NCBI GenBank assembly: GCA_002166865.1
Contig: NHTQ01000005.1
Coordinates: 124,001-188,000 of the forward strand
Direction of reading: 5' to 3'
Source of the DNA: Rhodobacteraceae bacterium WFHF2C18
GTDB taxonomy: Bacteria > Pseudomonadota > Alphaproteobacteria > Rhodobacterales > Rhodobacteraceae
DNA: 64,000 bases
In this document: piece after piece, positions 53,094-61,904 of the stretch
Layout of the letters: each line of letters opens with the position of its first letter
Numbering within the stretch: position 1 is the first letter of the stretch
Made by a program: the position numbers and the translations under genes
The notes under the pieces: generated by a model
What the model was told of the DNA's origin: nothing
Database searches by the model: none
Seen by the model: the letters and a program-made list of their open reading frames with translations, nothing else

Positions 53094-53987
53094 TCAGCCC
53101 CGTCCGAGGCCCTTCAGGTAACCCGCGGTGAAGGCGGCATAGCCCGGGGCCGTCGCCCCGTGATGGCCCCGCATCGCCCGGTGCAAGGCCGGCAGCCGGT
53201 GGAAGGGCACGTTGGGCAAGGTGTGGTGTTCGGCGTGATAGGGCATGTTCCAGGCCAGGAACCGCACCATCCGGTTGGTGAAGGTGGTCCGACTGTTGCG
53301 CAGCATGTCGGCCACGAAGGGGCAGCGCCCGTGCTCGGCCAGAAGATAGAGCCGCAGAACCGGCTGACCCAGAAGCGCGGGCAGGATCCAGACCCAGACC
53401 AGCAGCGGCGACAGCACGAGGCTCGCCCCCGCCAGGGCGTAGGCCGCCAGCATCCAGCGCGCCTCGACCCGCACCCGTGGCCGCGCCCGCGCCGGAACGT
53501 AGCCGCCCGGGTCCCGCCCCAGGGCGTTGCGCAGCGTCTGCCGCGCCATCCCCCACCAGAAGGGCAGGCCCGAGACATGCAGAAGATAGGCCCCCGGCGT
53601 CCCGGGCTTCGCCCCGGCCAGCAGCTCGGGGTCGCGCGCGGGATCGTTGGTATGCCGGTGATGGGCGAGGTGAAAGTAGCGGAACCATTCGAAGGGCTGC
53701 AGGATCGCCAGCCCGCTCAGCCGCCCCACCCATTCGTTCAGCCAGCCCGTGGCGAAGGGCGTCTTGTGGGTGGCCTCGTGCTGCAGGGTGAAAAGGAAGC
53801 AGATCGCGACCCCCTGCGGCAGCAGGGCCGCCCACCAAAGCGGCCAGCCCATGCCGATCCAGGCGCCCAGCCCGGCGATCAGCCCCGCGTGCCCGGCCAG
53901 ATGGCGCAGCCCCGCGGCATCCTCGGTGCGGGTCAGTTCCGCCAGCGTCCGGCGCGGCAGGGCGGCGATGAAGGCCCGGTGATCCAT
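53094..53987 (-). CDS. Membrane fatty acid desaturase family protein
   Basis: A 297-residue di-iron membrane enzyme. Three histidine boxes are present: HEATH, HLAHHRHTND and HAEHH, with helices in between. It probably introduces a double bond or hydroxyl group into an acyl chain or related lipid; the specific substrate is unclear. The start is uncertain: ATG at 53987 is given, but a GTG at 53996 has a better spaced AGGA, and a TTG at 54008 is also in frame. It follows the glutaredoxin-MauE gene by about 40 bp. Confidence 0.82.
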   Translation of the reverse strand: MDHRAFIAALPRRTLAELTRTEDAAGLRHLAGHAGLIAGLGAWIGMGWPLWWAALLPQGVAICFLFTLQHEATHKTPFATGWLNEWVGRLSGLAILQPFEWFRYFHLAHHRHTNDPARDPELLAGAKPGTPGAYLLHVSGLPFWWGMARQTLRNALGRDPGGYVPARARPRVRVEARWMLAAYALAGASLVLSPLLVWVWILPALLGQPVLRLYLLAEHGRCPFVADMLRNSRTTFTNRMVRFLAWNMPYHAEHHTLPNVPFHRLPALHRAMRGHHGATAPGYAAFTAGYLKGLGRG

Positions 53988-54029
53988 GCGGTGCACAGTA
54001 TCCTGCAAAACGGTGATGCGCCAAGGGGC

Positions 54030-54779
54030 TTACTTGATCGCCATCCAGGTTCCCATGGCCATCATCACCAGGTTCTCGGTCAGCGAGATGAACCCCAGAG
54101 GCACGTTCGAGTCGCCGCCCACGCAGGCGCACTTCAGCTCGCGCTTGTCGATATAGACCGCCTTGAAGACCGAGACGGCGCCGACCGTGCCGATGAAAAG
54201 CGCCACGGGCGCCGCGATCCAGATCAGCGCCCCCGCGATCATCAGGACGCCGGCCAGCGCCTCGCCGAAGGGGTAGAGATAGCCATAGGGCACCCACCGC
54301 TGCGCCAGCAGGTCATAGTTCAGGAACATGGTGGAAAAGCTTTCCACGTCCTGCAGTTTCTGCAGCGCCAGCAGGGACATCGCCGTCGCGGCGAACCATT
54401 CCACCGTGCGGATGGCAAGAACCGTTCCCAGCGCCTCCCAGGCGATGGCCAGCGCGATCAGCGCCGACAGCGCGAAGATCGCGATGACCGGCGTGTAGGA
54501 GGGCTCGTCGTCCTGCTCCTTCTCCTCGGAGCCGTAGCCCAGGTGCGCGCGCAGCTCTTCGTAGCCGCCGATGCGCTCGCCGTCGATGTAGGTCTGCGGC
54601 GTCGTGTCGACGCCGGCCTCCTCCATGAAGGCATCCACGTCCTCGCGGCTTTTCAGGAGATGATCGTCGATCTCGTAGCCTTGCCGCTTCAGCAGATACC
54701 GCGACTTCAGCCCGAAAGGGCATAGGTGATCCGGCATGTCCATGCGGTAGAGTTCGGCTTTGCGTGCGGTATCGGCCAC
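54030..54779 (-). CDS. Glutaredoxin-MauE/DoxX fusion protein
   Basis: A 249-residue protein. Residues 1-82 are a glutaredoxin-like domain with a CPFG site (about 20-23) and the cis-proline/GSH-site segment TTPQTYIDGERIGGYEEL. Residues 95-249 form a MauE/DoxX-like four-helix membrane domain (WFAATAMSLLALQKL; YGYLYPFGEALAGVLM) with a CAC pair in LKCACVGGDSNVP near the C-terminus. It may link glutathione redox power to a membrane thiol relay. The start is a GTG at 54779 with a strong AAGGAGGG. Confidence 0.82.
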   Translation of the reverse strand: MADTARKAELYRMDMPDHLCPFGLKSRYLLKRQGYEIDDHLLKSREDVDAFMEEAGVDTTPQTYIDGERIGGYEELRAHLGYGSEEKEQDDEPSYTPVIAIFALSALIALAIAWEALGTVLAIRTVEWFAATAMSLLALQKLQDVESFSTMFLNYDLLAQRWVPYGYLYPFGEALAGVLMIAGALIWIAAPVALFIGTVGAVSVFKAVYIDKRELKCACVGGDSNVPLGFISLTENLVMMAMGTWMAIK

Positions 54780-54857
54780 CTGTCACCCTCCTTTTGCGTC
54801 ATGCATCAACGGACAGGCGGGCAGGCCGGTTCCCTCTGGACGGGGCCAGGACGGCAC

Positions 54858-54886
54858 AAAAAAGCCGCCGGCGCGGGGCCGGCGGC
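54858..54886 (-). terminator. Rho-independent terminator of rpmI-rplT
   Basis: GCCGCCGGC (54864-54872) pairs with GCCGGCGGC (54878-54886) around a 5-base loop. On the minus strand the hairpin is followed by six T residues (54863-54858). It lies 30 bp after the rplT stop codon. Confidence 0.9.
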
Positions 54887-54915
54887 GATTGTCCTGTCCC
54901 TCGGGCGCAGCGGCC

Positions 54916-55281
54916 TTACTTGGCCAGCGCGCTCTTTGCCTGATCCACGATGGCGCCGAAGGCATCCGGTTCGCGCACGGCCAAGTCGGCCAGCACCTTG
55001 CGGTCCACCTCGATGCCGGCCAGGGTCAGCCCGTTGATGAAGCGCGAATAGCTCAGCGCCTCGTCATGCGCACGCACGGCGGCGTTGATCCGCTGGATCC
55101 ACAGCGCACGGAAATTGCGCTTGCGGTTCTTGCGGTCCCGCGTGGCGTACTGGTTGGCCTTGTCCACGGCCTGCGTGGCCGTCTTGAAGGCGTTCTTGCG
55201 GCGGCCGTAATAGCCTTTCGCGGCGTTGGTGATCTTCTTGTGACGGGCGTGGGTTGTCGTCCCACCTTTGACTCGTGCCAT
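54916..55281 (-). CDS. rplT: 50S ribosomal protein L20
   Basis: A 121-residue ribosomal protein with the typical basic N-terminus ([29 protein letters not shown]) that binds 23S rRNA and the conserved core [29 protein letters not shown]. It is required for early 50S assembly. Immediately downstream of rpmI by 15 bp; a strong terminator follows. Confidence 0.98.
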   Translation of the reverse strand: MARVKGGTTTHARHKKITNAAKGYYGRRKNAFKTATQAVDKANQYATRDRKNRKRNFRALWIQRINAAVRAHDEALSYSRFINGLTLAGIEVDRKVLADLAVREPDAFGAIVDQAKSALAK

Positions 55282-55296
55282 GGGTCTTGTCCTTCT

Positions 55297-55497
55297 TCAG
55301 CGCGCGTAGGGCATCATCGGCTTGACGATCTTCTCGTCAGCCTTGTCCATGGTGGTGGTGCCGCGCGCATCGCGGATGAACTTGTTGGTGCGCTTGATCA
55401 TCCCGTGGCGCTTGCCGGCATTGGCACGGATGACCCGGCCATTGGCCGAGACCTTGAACCGCTTCTTGCAGCTCGATTTCGTCTTCATCTTGGGCAT
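55297..55497 (-). CDS. rpmI: 50S ribosomal protein L35
   Basis: A 66-residue protein beginning [20 protein letters not shown], the classic L35 start, with [18 protein letters not shown] later. GAGAGGAGA lies 5 bases before the ATG. It leads the rpmI-rplT pair. infC, which precedes rpmI in many bacteria, is not present here; a small hypothetical membrane gene is upstream instead. Confidence 0.97.
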   Translation of the reverse strand: MPKMKTKSSCKKRFKVSANGRVIRANAGKRHGMIKRTNKFIRDARGTTTMDKADEKIVKPMMPYAR

Positions 55498-55626
55498 TTC
55501 CGTCTCCTCTCGGGGTGGTCGTGACGCGCGACTCGGCATGCCGCCTTGGCCGGACGCGCGGGTGAGGGGGCCGTATACGCCCCCGCGCCGGATTGATCAA
55601 GAGGGGATCGCCCGCGCGCGTCCGCC

Positions 55627-55848
55627 TCAGATGACGCGCGCCACGACCCGGATGAAGGCGTCGGGAATTTCCTCGATCGCATAGCCCCCCGGCTTGGACC
55701 AGAGGGCCCAGACGATCAGCGCGCCCCCGCCGATCAGGGCCAGCGCCGCTACGCGCGGGGCCCGGCCGTCGGAAAAGGCGGACAGGATCGCCGGAACCGA
55801 GAAGACGGCCAAGATCAGGCCAATGACCAGGGCGAGATCGGCATCCAT
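55627..55848 (-). CDS. Hypothetical small membrane protein
   Basis: A 73-residue protein with two hydrophobic helices (DADLALVIGLILAVFSVPAIL and RVAALALIGGGALIVWALW) and a short polar tail (YAIEEIPDAFIRVVARVI). No family with known function is recognised; similar proteins sit next to pyk in Rhodobacteraceae. It follows pyk by 38 bp on the same strand, so co-transcription is likely. Confidence 0.7.
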   Translation of the reverse strand: MDADLALVIGLILAVFSVPAILSAFSDGRAPRVAALALIGGGALIVWALWSKPGGYAIEEIPDAFIRVVARVI

Positions 55849-55886
55849 CGCTTCCTCCGCACCGCCGGCATGGCGGATGCGTCATG

Positions 55887-57332
55887 TTAGCCCGGTTCGG
55901 AGGAATAGATCAAACTTTCCTGACAGGGGGCCACGCGCAGGATGTTGGTGGTGCCCGGCACGTTGAACGGCACGCCCGCGGTGACGACGATCTGGTCCAG
56001 CGGATCGGCGTATCCCTCCTCGCGCGCCGCGCGCGCGGCGTTCAGAACGGCCTGCTTGAAGCGCTCCAGCTCGCCGGTCATCACGCAGTGCACGCCCCAG
56101 GTCAGCGCAAGCCGCCGGGCGGCGCCCACGAGATTTGTCATGGCGATGATCGGCACGCGCGGGCGCTCCCGCGCGATCAGCAGGGCGGTGGTGCCCGACT
56201 GCGTGAAACAGCAGATCGCCTTGATATCCGTCGTCTCGGCGATCTCGCGGGCGGCGGCGACGATCGCATCGGCGACCGAGGCGCGTTCGGCCCGGCGCGA
56301 GGCCTCGATGATATCGGTGTAGGTGGGGTCGTCCTCGACCTCTTGTGCGACGTTGTCCATGGTGGTCACCGCCTCCACCGGGTAATCGCCGGCGGCCGAT
56401 TCGGCCGACAGCATGATCGCGTCGGCGCCCTCGTAGATCGCCGTGGCCACGTCCGAGACTTCGGCGCGGGTGGGCATCGGGCTCTCGATCATCGATTCCA
56501 GCATCTGGGTGGCGACGATCACCGGCTTGGCGTGGCTGCGGCACTTGCGCACCAGCCGCTTCTGGATGGGCGGCACGTTCTGCACGGGCAGCTCCACGCC
56601 GAGGTCCCCGCGGGCCACCATGATCCCGTCCGAGGCGGCCAGGATCTCGTCGAAGCTGCCCACGGCCGCGGGTTTCTCGATCTTGCTCAGCACCGCGGCA
56701 CGGCCGGCCACCAGTTCGCGGGCCTCTGTCACGTCCTGCGCCCGCTGCACGAAGCTGAGCGCGATCCAGTCCACCCCCAGCCCGCAGGCGAATTCCAGGT
56801 CCTCGCGGTCCTTGTCCGACAGCGCGGCCACCGGCAGCACCACGTCGGGCACGTTCACCCCCTTGCGGTTCGAGACGGTGCCGCCAACCATCACCTCGGT
56901 CGTGGCATGGTCCGCGCCGCAGTCGGTGACCCGCAGCCGGATCTTGCCGTCGTTGACCAGCAGCGCCGCGCCCGGCTCCAGCGCCTGGAAGATCTCCGGG
57001 TGGGGCAGGCAGACGCGGCTGGCGTCGCCCTCGCGCTCGTCCAGGTCCAGCCGGAAGGTGGCGCCCTCCTCCAGCTCCGCCTCGCCCCCGGCAAAGGTGC
57101 CGACGCGCAGCTTGGGCCCCTGAAGATCGGCGAGGATCGCGATGGGGCTGTCGAGTTCTTCCTCGATCTGGCGGATGATGCGGTGCCGCGCGGCGATCTC
57201 GTCATGCGTGCCGTGGCTCATGTTCAGACGGAAGACATCCGCGCCGGCCTCGTGCAGCGCGCGGATCGTCGCGTAGTCCGAGGAGGCGGGGCCAAGCGTG
57301 GCCACGATCTTGACCTTGCGGTGGCGTCTCAT
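55887..57332 (-). CDS. pyk: Pyruvate kinase
   Basis: A 481-residue glycolytic enzyme, similar in length to E. coli PykA. Conserved elements are the N-terminal RKVKIVATLGPAS, the catalytic lysine in VLSKIEKP, the magnesium-binding VARGDLGVELP and ATQMLESMIESP. It converts phosphoenolpyruvate and ADP to pyruvate and ATP in the cytoplasm. The ATG at 57332 follows GGGAGG by 9 bases; a further extension is arginine-rich and rejected. The promoter region contains two LacI-type palindromes. Confidence 0.96.
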   Translation of the reverse strand: MRRHRKVKIVATLGPASSDYATIRALHEAGADVFRLNMSHGTHDEIAARHRIIRQIEEELDSPIAILADLQGPKLRVGTFAGGEAELEEGATFRLDLDEREGDASRVCLPHPEIFQALEPGAALLVNDGKIRLRVTDCGADHATTEVMVGGTVSNRKGVNVPDVVLPVAALSDKDREDLEFACGLGVDWIALSFVQRAQDVTEARELVAGRAAVLSKIEKPAAVGSFDEILAASDGIMVARGDLGVELPVQNVPPIQKRLVRKCRSHAKPVIVATQMLESMIESPMPTRAEVSDVATAIYEGADAIMLSAESAAGDYPVEAVTTMDNVAQEVEDDPTYTDIIEASRRAERASVADAIVAAAREIAETTDIKAICCFTQSGTTALLIARERPRVPIIAMTNLVGAARRLALTWGVHCVMTGELERFKQAVLNAARAAREEGYADPLDQIVVTAGVPFNVPGTTNILRVAPCQESLIYSSEPG

Positions 57333-57414
57333 GCGTTCGAACCTCCCTGTGCGGCGGGCCGGGCGCGACCGTCTGGCGCGGGCTGCCGGCCCTGTCAACG
57401 TGTGAATTTTACCG

Positions 57415-57442
57415 GTCACCGATAACGCCTGTTACCGCTAAC
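57415..57442. promoter_or_regulatory. Tandem LacI-family operator candidates upstream of pyk
   Basis: GTTACCGCTAAC (57431-57442) fits GTTA-N-CG-N-TAAC exactly, and GTCACCGATAAC (57415-57426) fits with one mismatch. They are 16 bp apart, roughly midway between pyk and the divergent amidohydrolase gene. The motif has the central CG of LacI-type sites and resembles that of CceR, a carbon-metabolism regulator of Rhodobacter sphaeroides. Confidence 0.5.
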
Positions 57443-57520
57443 GCAATGCCGCGCCCTTATCGCGCAATTCACATCGCCATGCAACTGTCCTAAAGGGTGG
57501 CCAATGGATATGACAGCCCG

Positions 57521-58261
57521 ATGACCTATCACCCGTTCGAAATCGAGGGGGCGGACCGCCCCGCGCGATGGCTCGTCACCTGTGACCATGCCGCCAATAC
57601 CGTTCCGCCCTTCGTGAACGGGGGCACGCTGGGGCTGGCGGCGGGCGACATGGCGCGCCACATCGCCTATGATGTCGGCGCCGCCGGCGTCGCGCGCGCC
57701 CTGGGCCGGGCGCTGGAGGCGCCCGTGATCCTGTCCAACTTCTCGCGCCTGGTGATCGATCCCAACCGGGGCGAGGACGACCCCACGCTGGTGATGAAGC
57801 TCTACGACGGCACGGTCATCCCGGCCAACCGCGATGCCGGCCCCGAGGACATCGCGCGCCGCCTCAACGGCTGCTACCGGCCCTACCACCGGGCGTTGGC
57901 CGACCTCGCCGCGCGGCGCGCGGACACGATCATCGTCTCCGTCCACAGTTTCACCCCCCAGCTTCAGGGTCGGCCGCCGCGACCCTGGCACGTCGGCGTC
58001 CTCCACGCCGCCGACGAAAGGTTGCCCCGGCCGCTCATCGCGCGCCTGCGGGCCGAGCCCGACCTCTGCATCGGCGAGAACGAACCCTACGGCGGCCACC
58101 TGCCCGGCGACGCCATCGCCCGGCACGCCATCGCGCATGAACGCCCGAACGTGCTATTGGAACTCCGCAACGATCTCATTGGCACCGCGGACGCGCAGGA
58201 GGCCTGGGCCAGGCGCCTGGCGCCGCTGCTGGCCGAGGCCGCCGAAACCGCAGGCGTATAG
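57521..58261 (+). CDS. N-formylglutamate amidohydrolase family protein
   Basis: A 246-residue protein with the family motifs WLVTCDHAANTVPPF near residue 20, SRLVIDPNRGEDDP (about 75) and the metal-linked IIVSVHSFTPQL (about 142), then NVLLELRNDLI. Relatives hydrolyse N-formyl-glutamate, the last step of one histidine-degradation route, but no hut gene is nearby and the subfamily with the LCDHAxN motif has several substrates. A GTG at 57497 is an alternative start. It leads a co-directional group with a CHMI-like gene and a DUF1244 gene. Confidence 0.82.
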   Translation: MTYHPFEIEGADRPARWLVTCDHAANTVPPFVNGGTLGLAAGDMARHIAYDVGAAGVARALGRALEAPVILSNFSRLVIDPNRGEDDPTLVMKLYDGTVIPANRDAGPEDIARRLNGCYRPYHRALADLAARRADTIIVSVHSFTPQLQGRPPRPWHVGVLHAADERLPRPLIARLRAEPDLCIGENEPYGGHLPGDAIARHAIAHERPNVLLELRNDLIGTADAQEAWARRLAPLLAEAAETAGV

Positions 58262-58274
58262 GAAAGGACACGAA

Positions 58275-58616
58275 ATGCCCCACCTGGTGATCGAACATTC
58301 CGCCGAGTTGAAGGCCACCCACGATCTGCAGGGGCTCTGCGAGCGCCTGTTCGATCTGCTGGTCGCTCATCCCTCGATCGCGGATCCCGCAACCGTCCGG
58401 GTGCGCACCATCGCCTGCACCGAATACCGCCTGGGCGTCGAGCCGCAAAGCTTCGCCCACGCCACCCTCCTGCTGCTGCCCGGCCGCGAGCAGGCGGTGC
58501 GCGAGACGATGGCGCAGATGGTCCTGGACGAACTGGATGCCGCCATGCCCGAGGTCGGCAGCCTGACCGTGCGGCTGGACGACTTGCACCCCCCGTATCT
58601 CAAGCGCATGTTGTAA
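58275..58616 (+). CDS. 5-carboxymethyl-2-hydroxymuconate isomerase-like protein
   Basis: A 113-residue tautomerase-superfamily protein beginning MPHLVIEHS, with proline immediately after the initiator methionine as needed for the catalytic N-terminal proline. The end, LTVRLDDLHPPYLKRM, matches the E. coli HpaF pattern (ELEELHPT). In homoprotocatechuate breakdown CHMI isomerises a ring-cleavage product; without other hpa genes here, the real substrate is open. It starts 14 bp after the amidohydrolase. Confidence 0.8.
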   Translation: MPHLVIEHSAELKATHDLQGLCERLFDLLVAHPSIADPATVRVRTIACTEYRLGVEPQSFAHATLLLLPGREQAVRETMAQMVLDELDAAMPEVGSLTVRLDDLHPPYLKRML

Positions 58617-58638
58617 CCGTATCAAAGGAGGGATCGCG

Positions 58639-58956
58639 ATGGATGACCAGACCCGCACCGAGATCGAGGCAGCGGCCTTCCGCGCCCTGCGTGAACACCT
58701 GATGGAAAAACGCACGGACGTGCAGAACATCGACATGATGAACCTCGCCGGCTTCTGCCGGAATTGCCTCAGCCGCTGGTACCAGGAAGCGGCGAACGAA
58801 CGCGGCATCGAGATGTCGAAGGAGGAGGCGCGCGAGGCTTTCTACGGCATGCCCTATTCCGAGTGGAAAGAGAAATACCAGACCGAGGCCGGCGCGGAAA
58901 AGCAGGCCGATTTCCAGAAGGCCTTCGCCGAGAACGTGGGCAACCCGGAAAACTGA
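58639..58956 (+). CDS. DUF1244 domain-containing protein
   Basis: A 105-residue protein with the DUF1244 core RALREHLMEKRTDVQNIDMM and LAGFCRNCLSRWYQEAA, including the conserved FCRNCL cysteine pair, and the acidic, lysine-rich C-terminus. Structure is known for homologues but function is not. It starts 23 bp after the CHMI-like gene with AAAGGAGGG before the ATG. Confidence 0.92.
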   Translation: MDDQTRTEIEAAAFRALREHLMEKRTDVQNIDMMNLAGFCRNCLSRWYQEAANERGIEMSKEEAREAFYGMPYSEWKEKYQTEAGAEKQADFQKAFAENVGNPEN

Positions 58957-58985
58957 GTCCTGCCAGCAGGAACACGAGGTCCCCC

Positions 58986-59972
58986 ATGCGTGCAATGGTT
59001 CTCGACCGTCCCGGCGCGCCGCTGGAGTTGCGCGAGATGCCCCGCCCCGAGCCCGCCGCGGGACAGCTGCGCATCCGTGTGGAGGCCTGCGGCGTCTGCC
59101 GGACGGACCTGCACATCCTCGACGGCGAATTGAGCGAGCCCAAGCTGCCGCTGGTGCCCGGCCACGAGATCGTCGGCCGGGTGGACGCCTGCGGCCCCGG
59201 CGTGGCGGGCCTCGCCGAGGGCCAGCGCGTCGGCGTGCCCTGGCTGGGCCATGCATGCGGACAGTGCGCATATTGCCGGATGGGCCGGGAAAACCTCTGC
59301 GACGCGCCGCTCTTCACCGGTTACACGATGGATGGCGGCTACGCCGAGTATTGCCTGGCCCACACCGATTTCGTCTTCCCCCTGGCCGACGAGATGGACC
59401 CTGTGGCCAGCGCCCCCCTGCTCTGCGCGGGGCTCATCGGCTACCGCAGCCTGTCGCGGGCCGGGGACAACCTGCGGACCATCGGCCTCTACGGCTTCGG
59501 AGCGGCGGCGCACATACTGTGCCAGATCGCCATCTGGCAGGGGCGGCGGGTGCTGGCCTTCACCCGCGACGGCGACACCGCCGCGCAGGACTTCGCCCGC
59601 CGGCTCGGCGCGGCCTGGGCGGGCGGCTCCTCCGAGGATGCCCCCGAGGAACTGGACGCCGCGATCATCTTCGCGCCCGTGGGCGAACTGGTGCCGAAGG
59701 CCCTGAAATCCGTGTGCAAGGGCGGGCGCGTGGTCTGCGGCGGCATCCACATGAGCGACATTCCCGGCTTTCCCTATGCGGATTTGTGGATGGAGCGCGA
59801 GATCGTCTCGGTCGCCAACCTCACCCGGCACGATGGGGCGGCGTTCTTCCCCCTGGCCCATGCCGCCGGCGTGGAAACCCGGACGACCCCCTATGCGCTG
59901 GACCAGGCCAACACGGCGCTCAAGGATCTGCGTCAGGGGCGGGTGCAGGGCGCGGCCGTCCTGGTGCCCTGA
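58986..59972 (+). CDS. Zinc-dependent alcohol dehydrogenase family protein
   Basis: A 328-residue MDR enzyme. The catalytic zinc ligands C38 (GVCRTD) and H60-E61 (PGHEIVG) are present, and the structural zinc site has C91, C94, C97 and C105. The nucleotide-binding region has GLYGFGAAAHILCQ rather than the usual GxGGxG, so one glycine position differs. It resembles the AdhA/YjgB-like group that acts on simple alcohols or aldehydes. It lies 30 bp after the DUF1244 gene and is convergent with the D-amino acid aminotransferase. Confidence 0.85.
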   Translation: MRAMVLDRPGAPLELREMPRPEPAAGQLRIRVEACGVCRTDLHILDGELSEPKLPLVPGHEIVGRVDACGPGVAGLAEGQRVGVPWLGHACGQCAYCRMGRENLCDAPLFTGYTMDGGYAEYCLAHTDFVFPLADEMDPVASAPLLCAGLIGYRSLSRAGDNLRTIGLYGFGAAAHILCQIAIWQGRRVLAFTRDGDTAAQDFARRLGAAWAGGSSEDAPEELDAAIIFAPVGELVPKALKSVCKGGRVVCGGIHMSDIPGFPYADLWMEREIVSVANLTRHDGAAFFPLAHAAGVETRTTPYALDQANTALKDLRQGRVQGAAVLVP

Positions 59973-59978
59973 GCGGCG

Positions 59979-60839
59979 TCAGATCGCCGCCTTGAGGCTT
60001 TCGTCAAGGTAGATCTCGCGCAGCCGCCCGGCCACCGGCCCGGGGGTGCCGTCGCCCAGCCTGACGCCGTCGATCTCCACCACGGGCGTGACGAAGGCCG
60101 AGGCAGAGGTGACGAAGGCCTCGTCGGCGGCCTGCGCCTCGGCGATGGTGAAGGGGCGCTCTTCCACCTCCATCTGCGCCTCGCGGGCAAAGCGCAGCAC
60201 CGCGGCGCGGGTGATGCCGTGCAGGATCTCGTGCGACAGCCCGCGGGTGATGATGCGGCCGTCCTTGACGATATAGGCGTTGTTCGACGTGCCCTCGGTC
60301 ACCTGGCCGTCCTCCACCATCCAGGCGTCGTCGGCGCCTTCCGCCTTGGCCATCATCTTGCCCATCGAGGGGTACAGCAGCTGCACCGTCTTGATGTCGC
60401 GCCGGCCCCACCGCAGGTCGTCGATGCTGACGATCTTCAGCCCCGTGTTGGCCGAGGGGCTCTGCGCCAGCCCCGGTTTCGACTGGGTGAACAGCACCAC
60501 GGTGGGGTCCGTCGTCGCCGGATCGGGAAAGACGAAATCTCGGTCGCCGTCACTGCCGCGGGTGATCTGGAGATAGACCAGTCCCTCGTCGATCTCGTTG
60601 GCGCGCACAAGTTCGCGGTGGATCTCCAGCAGCGCGTCGCGGTCCAGCGGGCTCTTCATGTCCAGCTCCGACAGCGACCGTTCCAGCCGCTTGGCGTGCC
60701 CGTCGAAGTCGATCAGCTTGCCGCGCAGCACGCTGGTGACCTCGTAGACCCCGTCGGCCATCAGGAATCCCCGGTCGAAGATCGAGACCGTCGCCTCGGT
60801 TTCCGGCAGGTAATCGCCATTGACGTAAACGGTGCGCAT
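59979..60839 (-). CDS. D-amino-acid transaminase (class IV aminotransferase)
   Basis: A 286-residue fold-type IV PLP enzyme. VYVNGDYLPETEATVSIFDRGFLMADGVYE is the N-terminal signature; the PLP lysine is in RWGRRDIKTVQLLYP; EGTSNNAYIVKDG and RGLSHEILHGITRAAV follow. It probably moves the amino group between D-alanine or D-glutamate and a keto acid. It is 23 bp after dgcA, completing a dgcN-dgcA-aminotransferase run for D-amino-acid use. GGAGACGAGG precedes the ATG. Confidence 0.87.
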   Translation of the reverse strand: MRTVYVNGDYLPETEATVSIFDRGFLMADGVYEVTSVLRGKLIDFDGHAKRLERSLSELDMKSPLDRDALLEIHRELVRANEIDEGLVYLQITRGSDGDRDFVFPDPATTDPTVVLFTQSKPGLAQSPSANTGLKIVSIDDLRWGRRDIKTVQLLYPSMGKMMAKAEGADDAWMVEDGQVTEGTSNNAYIVKDGRIITRGLSHEILHGITRAAVLRFAREAQMEVEERPFTIAEAQAADEAFVTSASAFVTPVVEIDGVRLGDGTPGPVAGRLREIYLDESLKAAI

Positions 60840-60862
60840 GTCCTCGTCTCCTCTCTCCGGGC

Positions 60863-61828
60863 TCAGCCCCACAAATCCGCCGAGGGCGGATGCACGCCGG
60901 CGGCGTCGAACGCCAGCGGATGGTCGCGGTCTTCGGCCAGAAGGAGCGGCCCGTCAAGATCCGTCACCAGCGCGCCCTGCGCCACCAGCGTCGCGGGCGC
61001 CATGGCCAGCGAGGTGCCCACCATGCAGCCCACCATGATCCCGAAACCGGCCGCGCGGGCCGCGGCACGCAGGGCCAGCGCCTCGGTCAGCCCGCCCGTC
61101 TTGTCCAGCTTGATGTTGACCACATCGTACTTGCCCTGCAGATCCGGCAGGCTGGCGCGGTCGTGGCAGCTCTCGTCGGCGCAAAGGGGCACGGGCCGCG
61201 CCATCCCCCGCAAGGCCGAATCGTCGCCGGCCGGCAGGGGCTGTTCGACCAGGGCCACGCCCAGGGCGGCCAGGTGCGGCGCCAGCTCGGCATAGGTCTG
61301 CGCGCTCCAGCCCTCGTTGGCGTCCACGATGATCCGGGCCTCGGGCGCGCCCGCGCGCACCGCCTCCAGCCGGGGCATGTCGTCGGGCGTGCCCAGCTTG
61401 ATCTTCAGCAGCGGGCGATGCGCGTGCGCGGCGGCCTGCGCGCGCATCTTCTCGGGCGTGTCCAGCGACAGGGTATAGGCCGTCACTTCCGGCCCCGGCG
61501 CGGGCAGGCCCGCCAGCTCCCACGCGCGCTTGCCCGCGCGCTTCGCCTCCAGGTCCCAAAGCGCGCAATCGACCGCGTTGCGCGCCGCCCCGGCCGGCAG
61601 CAGCTCCTGCAGCCCCTCCCGTGTCAGGTCCGCGGGCAGGCCCGCGATCTGGTCGGCCACGCTGTCCGGCGTCTCCCCGTAACGGGCATAGGGCACGCAT
61701 TCCCCCCATCCCCGATAGTCTCCCGCGCGCAGCCGCACGGTCAGCACCTGCGCCTCGGACCGGCTCCCGCGCGAGATCGTGAAGACCTGCGCCAGCCGGA
61801 AGGTATCGCGCGTCACCTCGATCTGCAC
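60863..61828 (-). CDS. dgcA: N-acetyl-D-glutamate racemase DgcA (enolase superfamily)
   Basis: A 321-residue muconate-lactonising-type enolase-superfamily enzyme. The KxK is in PLLKIKLG, metal ligands are in IIVDANEGW, LVEQPLP and LCADESC, and the second-base lysine is in NIKLDKTGG. Related enzymes were long called L-Ala-D/L-Glu epimerases; next to dgcN the assignment as DgcA, acting on N-acetyl-D-glutamate, is preferred. The start is GTG at 61828 with AAGGGAG upstream. Confidence 0.83.
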   Translation of the reverse strand: MQIEVTRDTFRLAQVFTISRGSRSEAQVLTVRLRAGDYRGWGECVPYARYGETPDSVADQIAGLPADLTREGLQELLPAGAARNAVDCALWDLEAKRAGKRAWELAGLPAPGPEVTAYTLSLDTPEKMRAQAAAHAHRPLLKIKLGTPDDMPRLEAVRAGAPEARIIVDANEGWSAQTYAELAPHLAALGVALVEQPLPAGDDSALRGMARPVPLCADESCHDRASLPDLQGKYDVVNIKLDKTGGLTEALALRAAARAAGFGIMVGCMVGTSLAMAPATLVAQGALVTDLDGPLLLAEDRDHPLAFDAAGVHPPSADLWG

Positions 61829-61904
61829 GGGCCCACTCCCTTCTTCTTGGCCGAAATACTCCCGCCGGAGGCGTCCGGCGGCGCCGCCGGGCCCCGGCGC
61901 CCGG

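Noticed and set aside
7779..54915. CRISPR arrays, tRNA, rRNA or prophage genes
   Set aside because: No regularly spaced repeats, no cloverleaf-like intergenic sequence and no phage or transposase proteins were recognised anywhere in the window.
61829..61904. Riboswitch between dgcN and dgcA
   Set aside because: Only a GC-rich hairpin and a GTATTTCGGCCAAGAAGAAG-like string common between genes in this group were seen; no riboswitch core.
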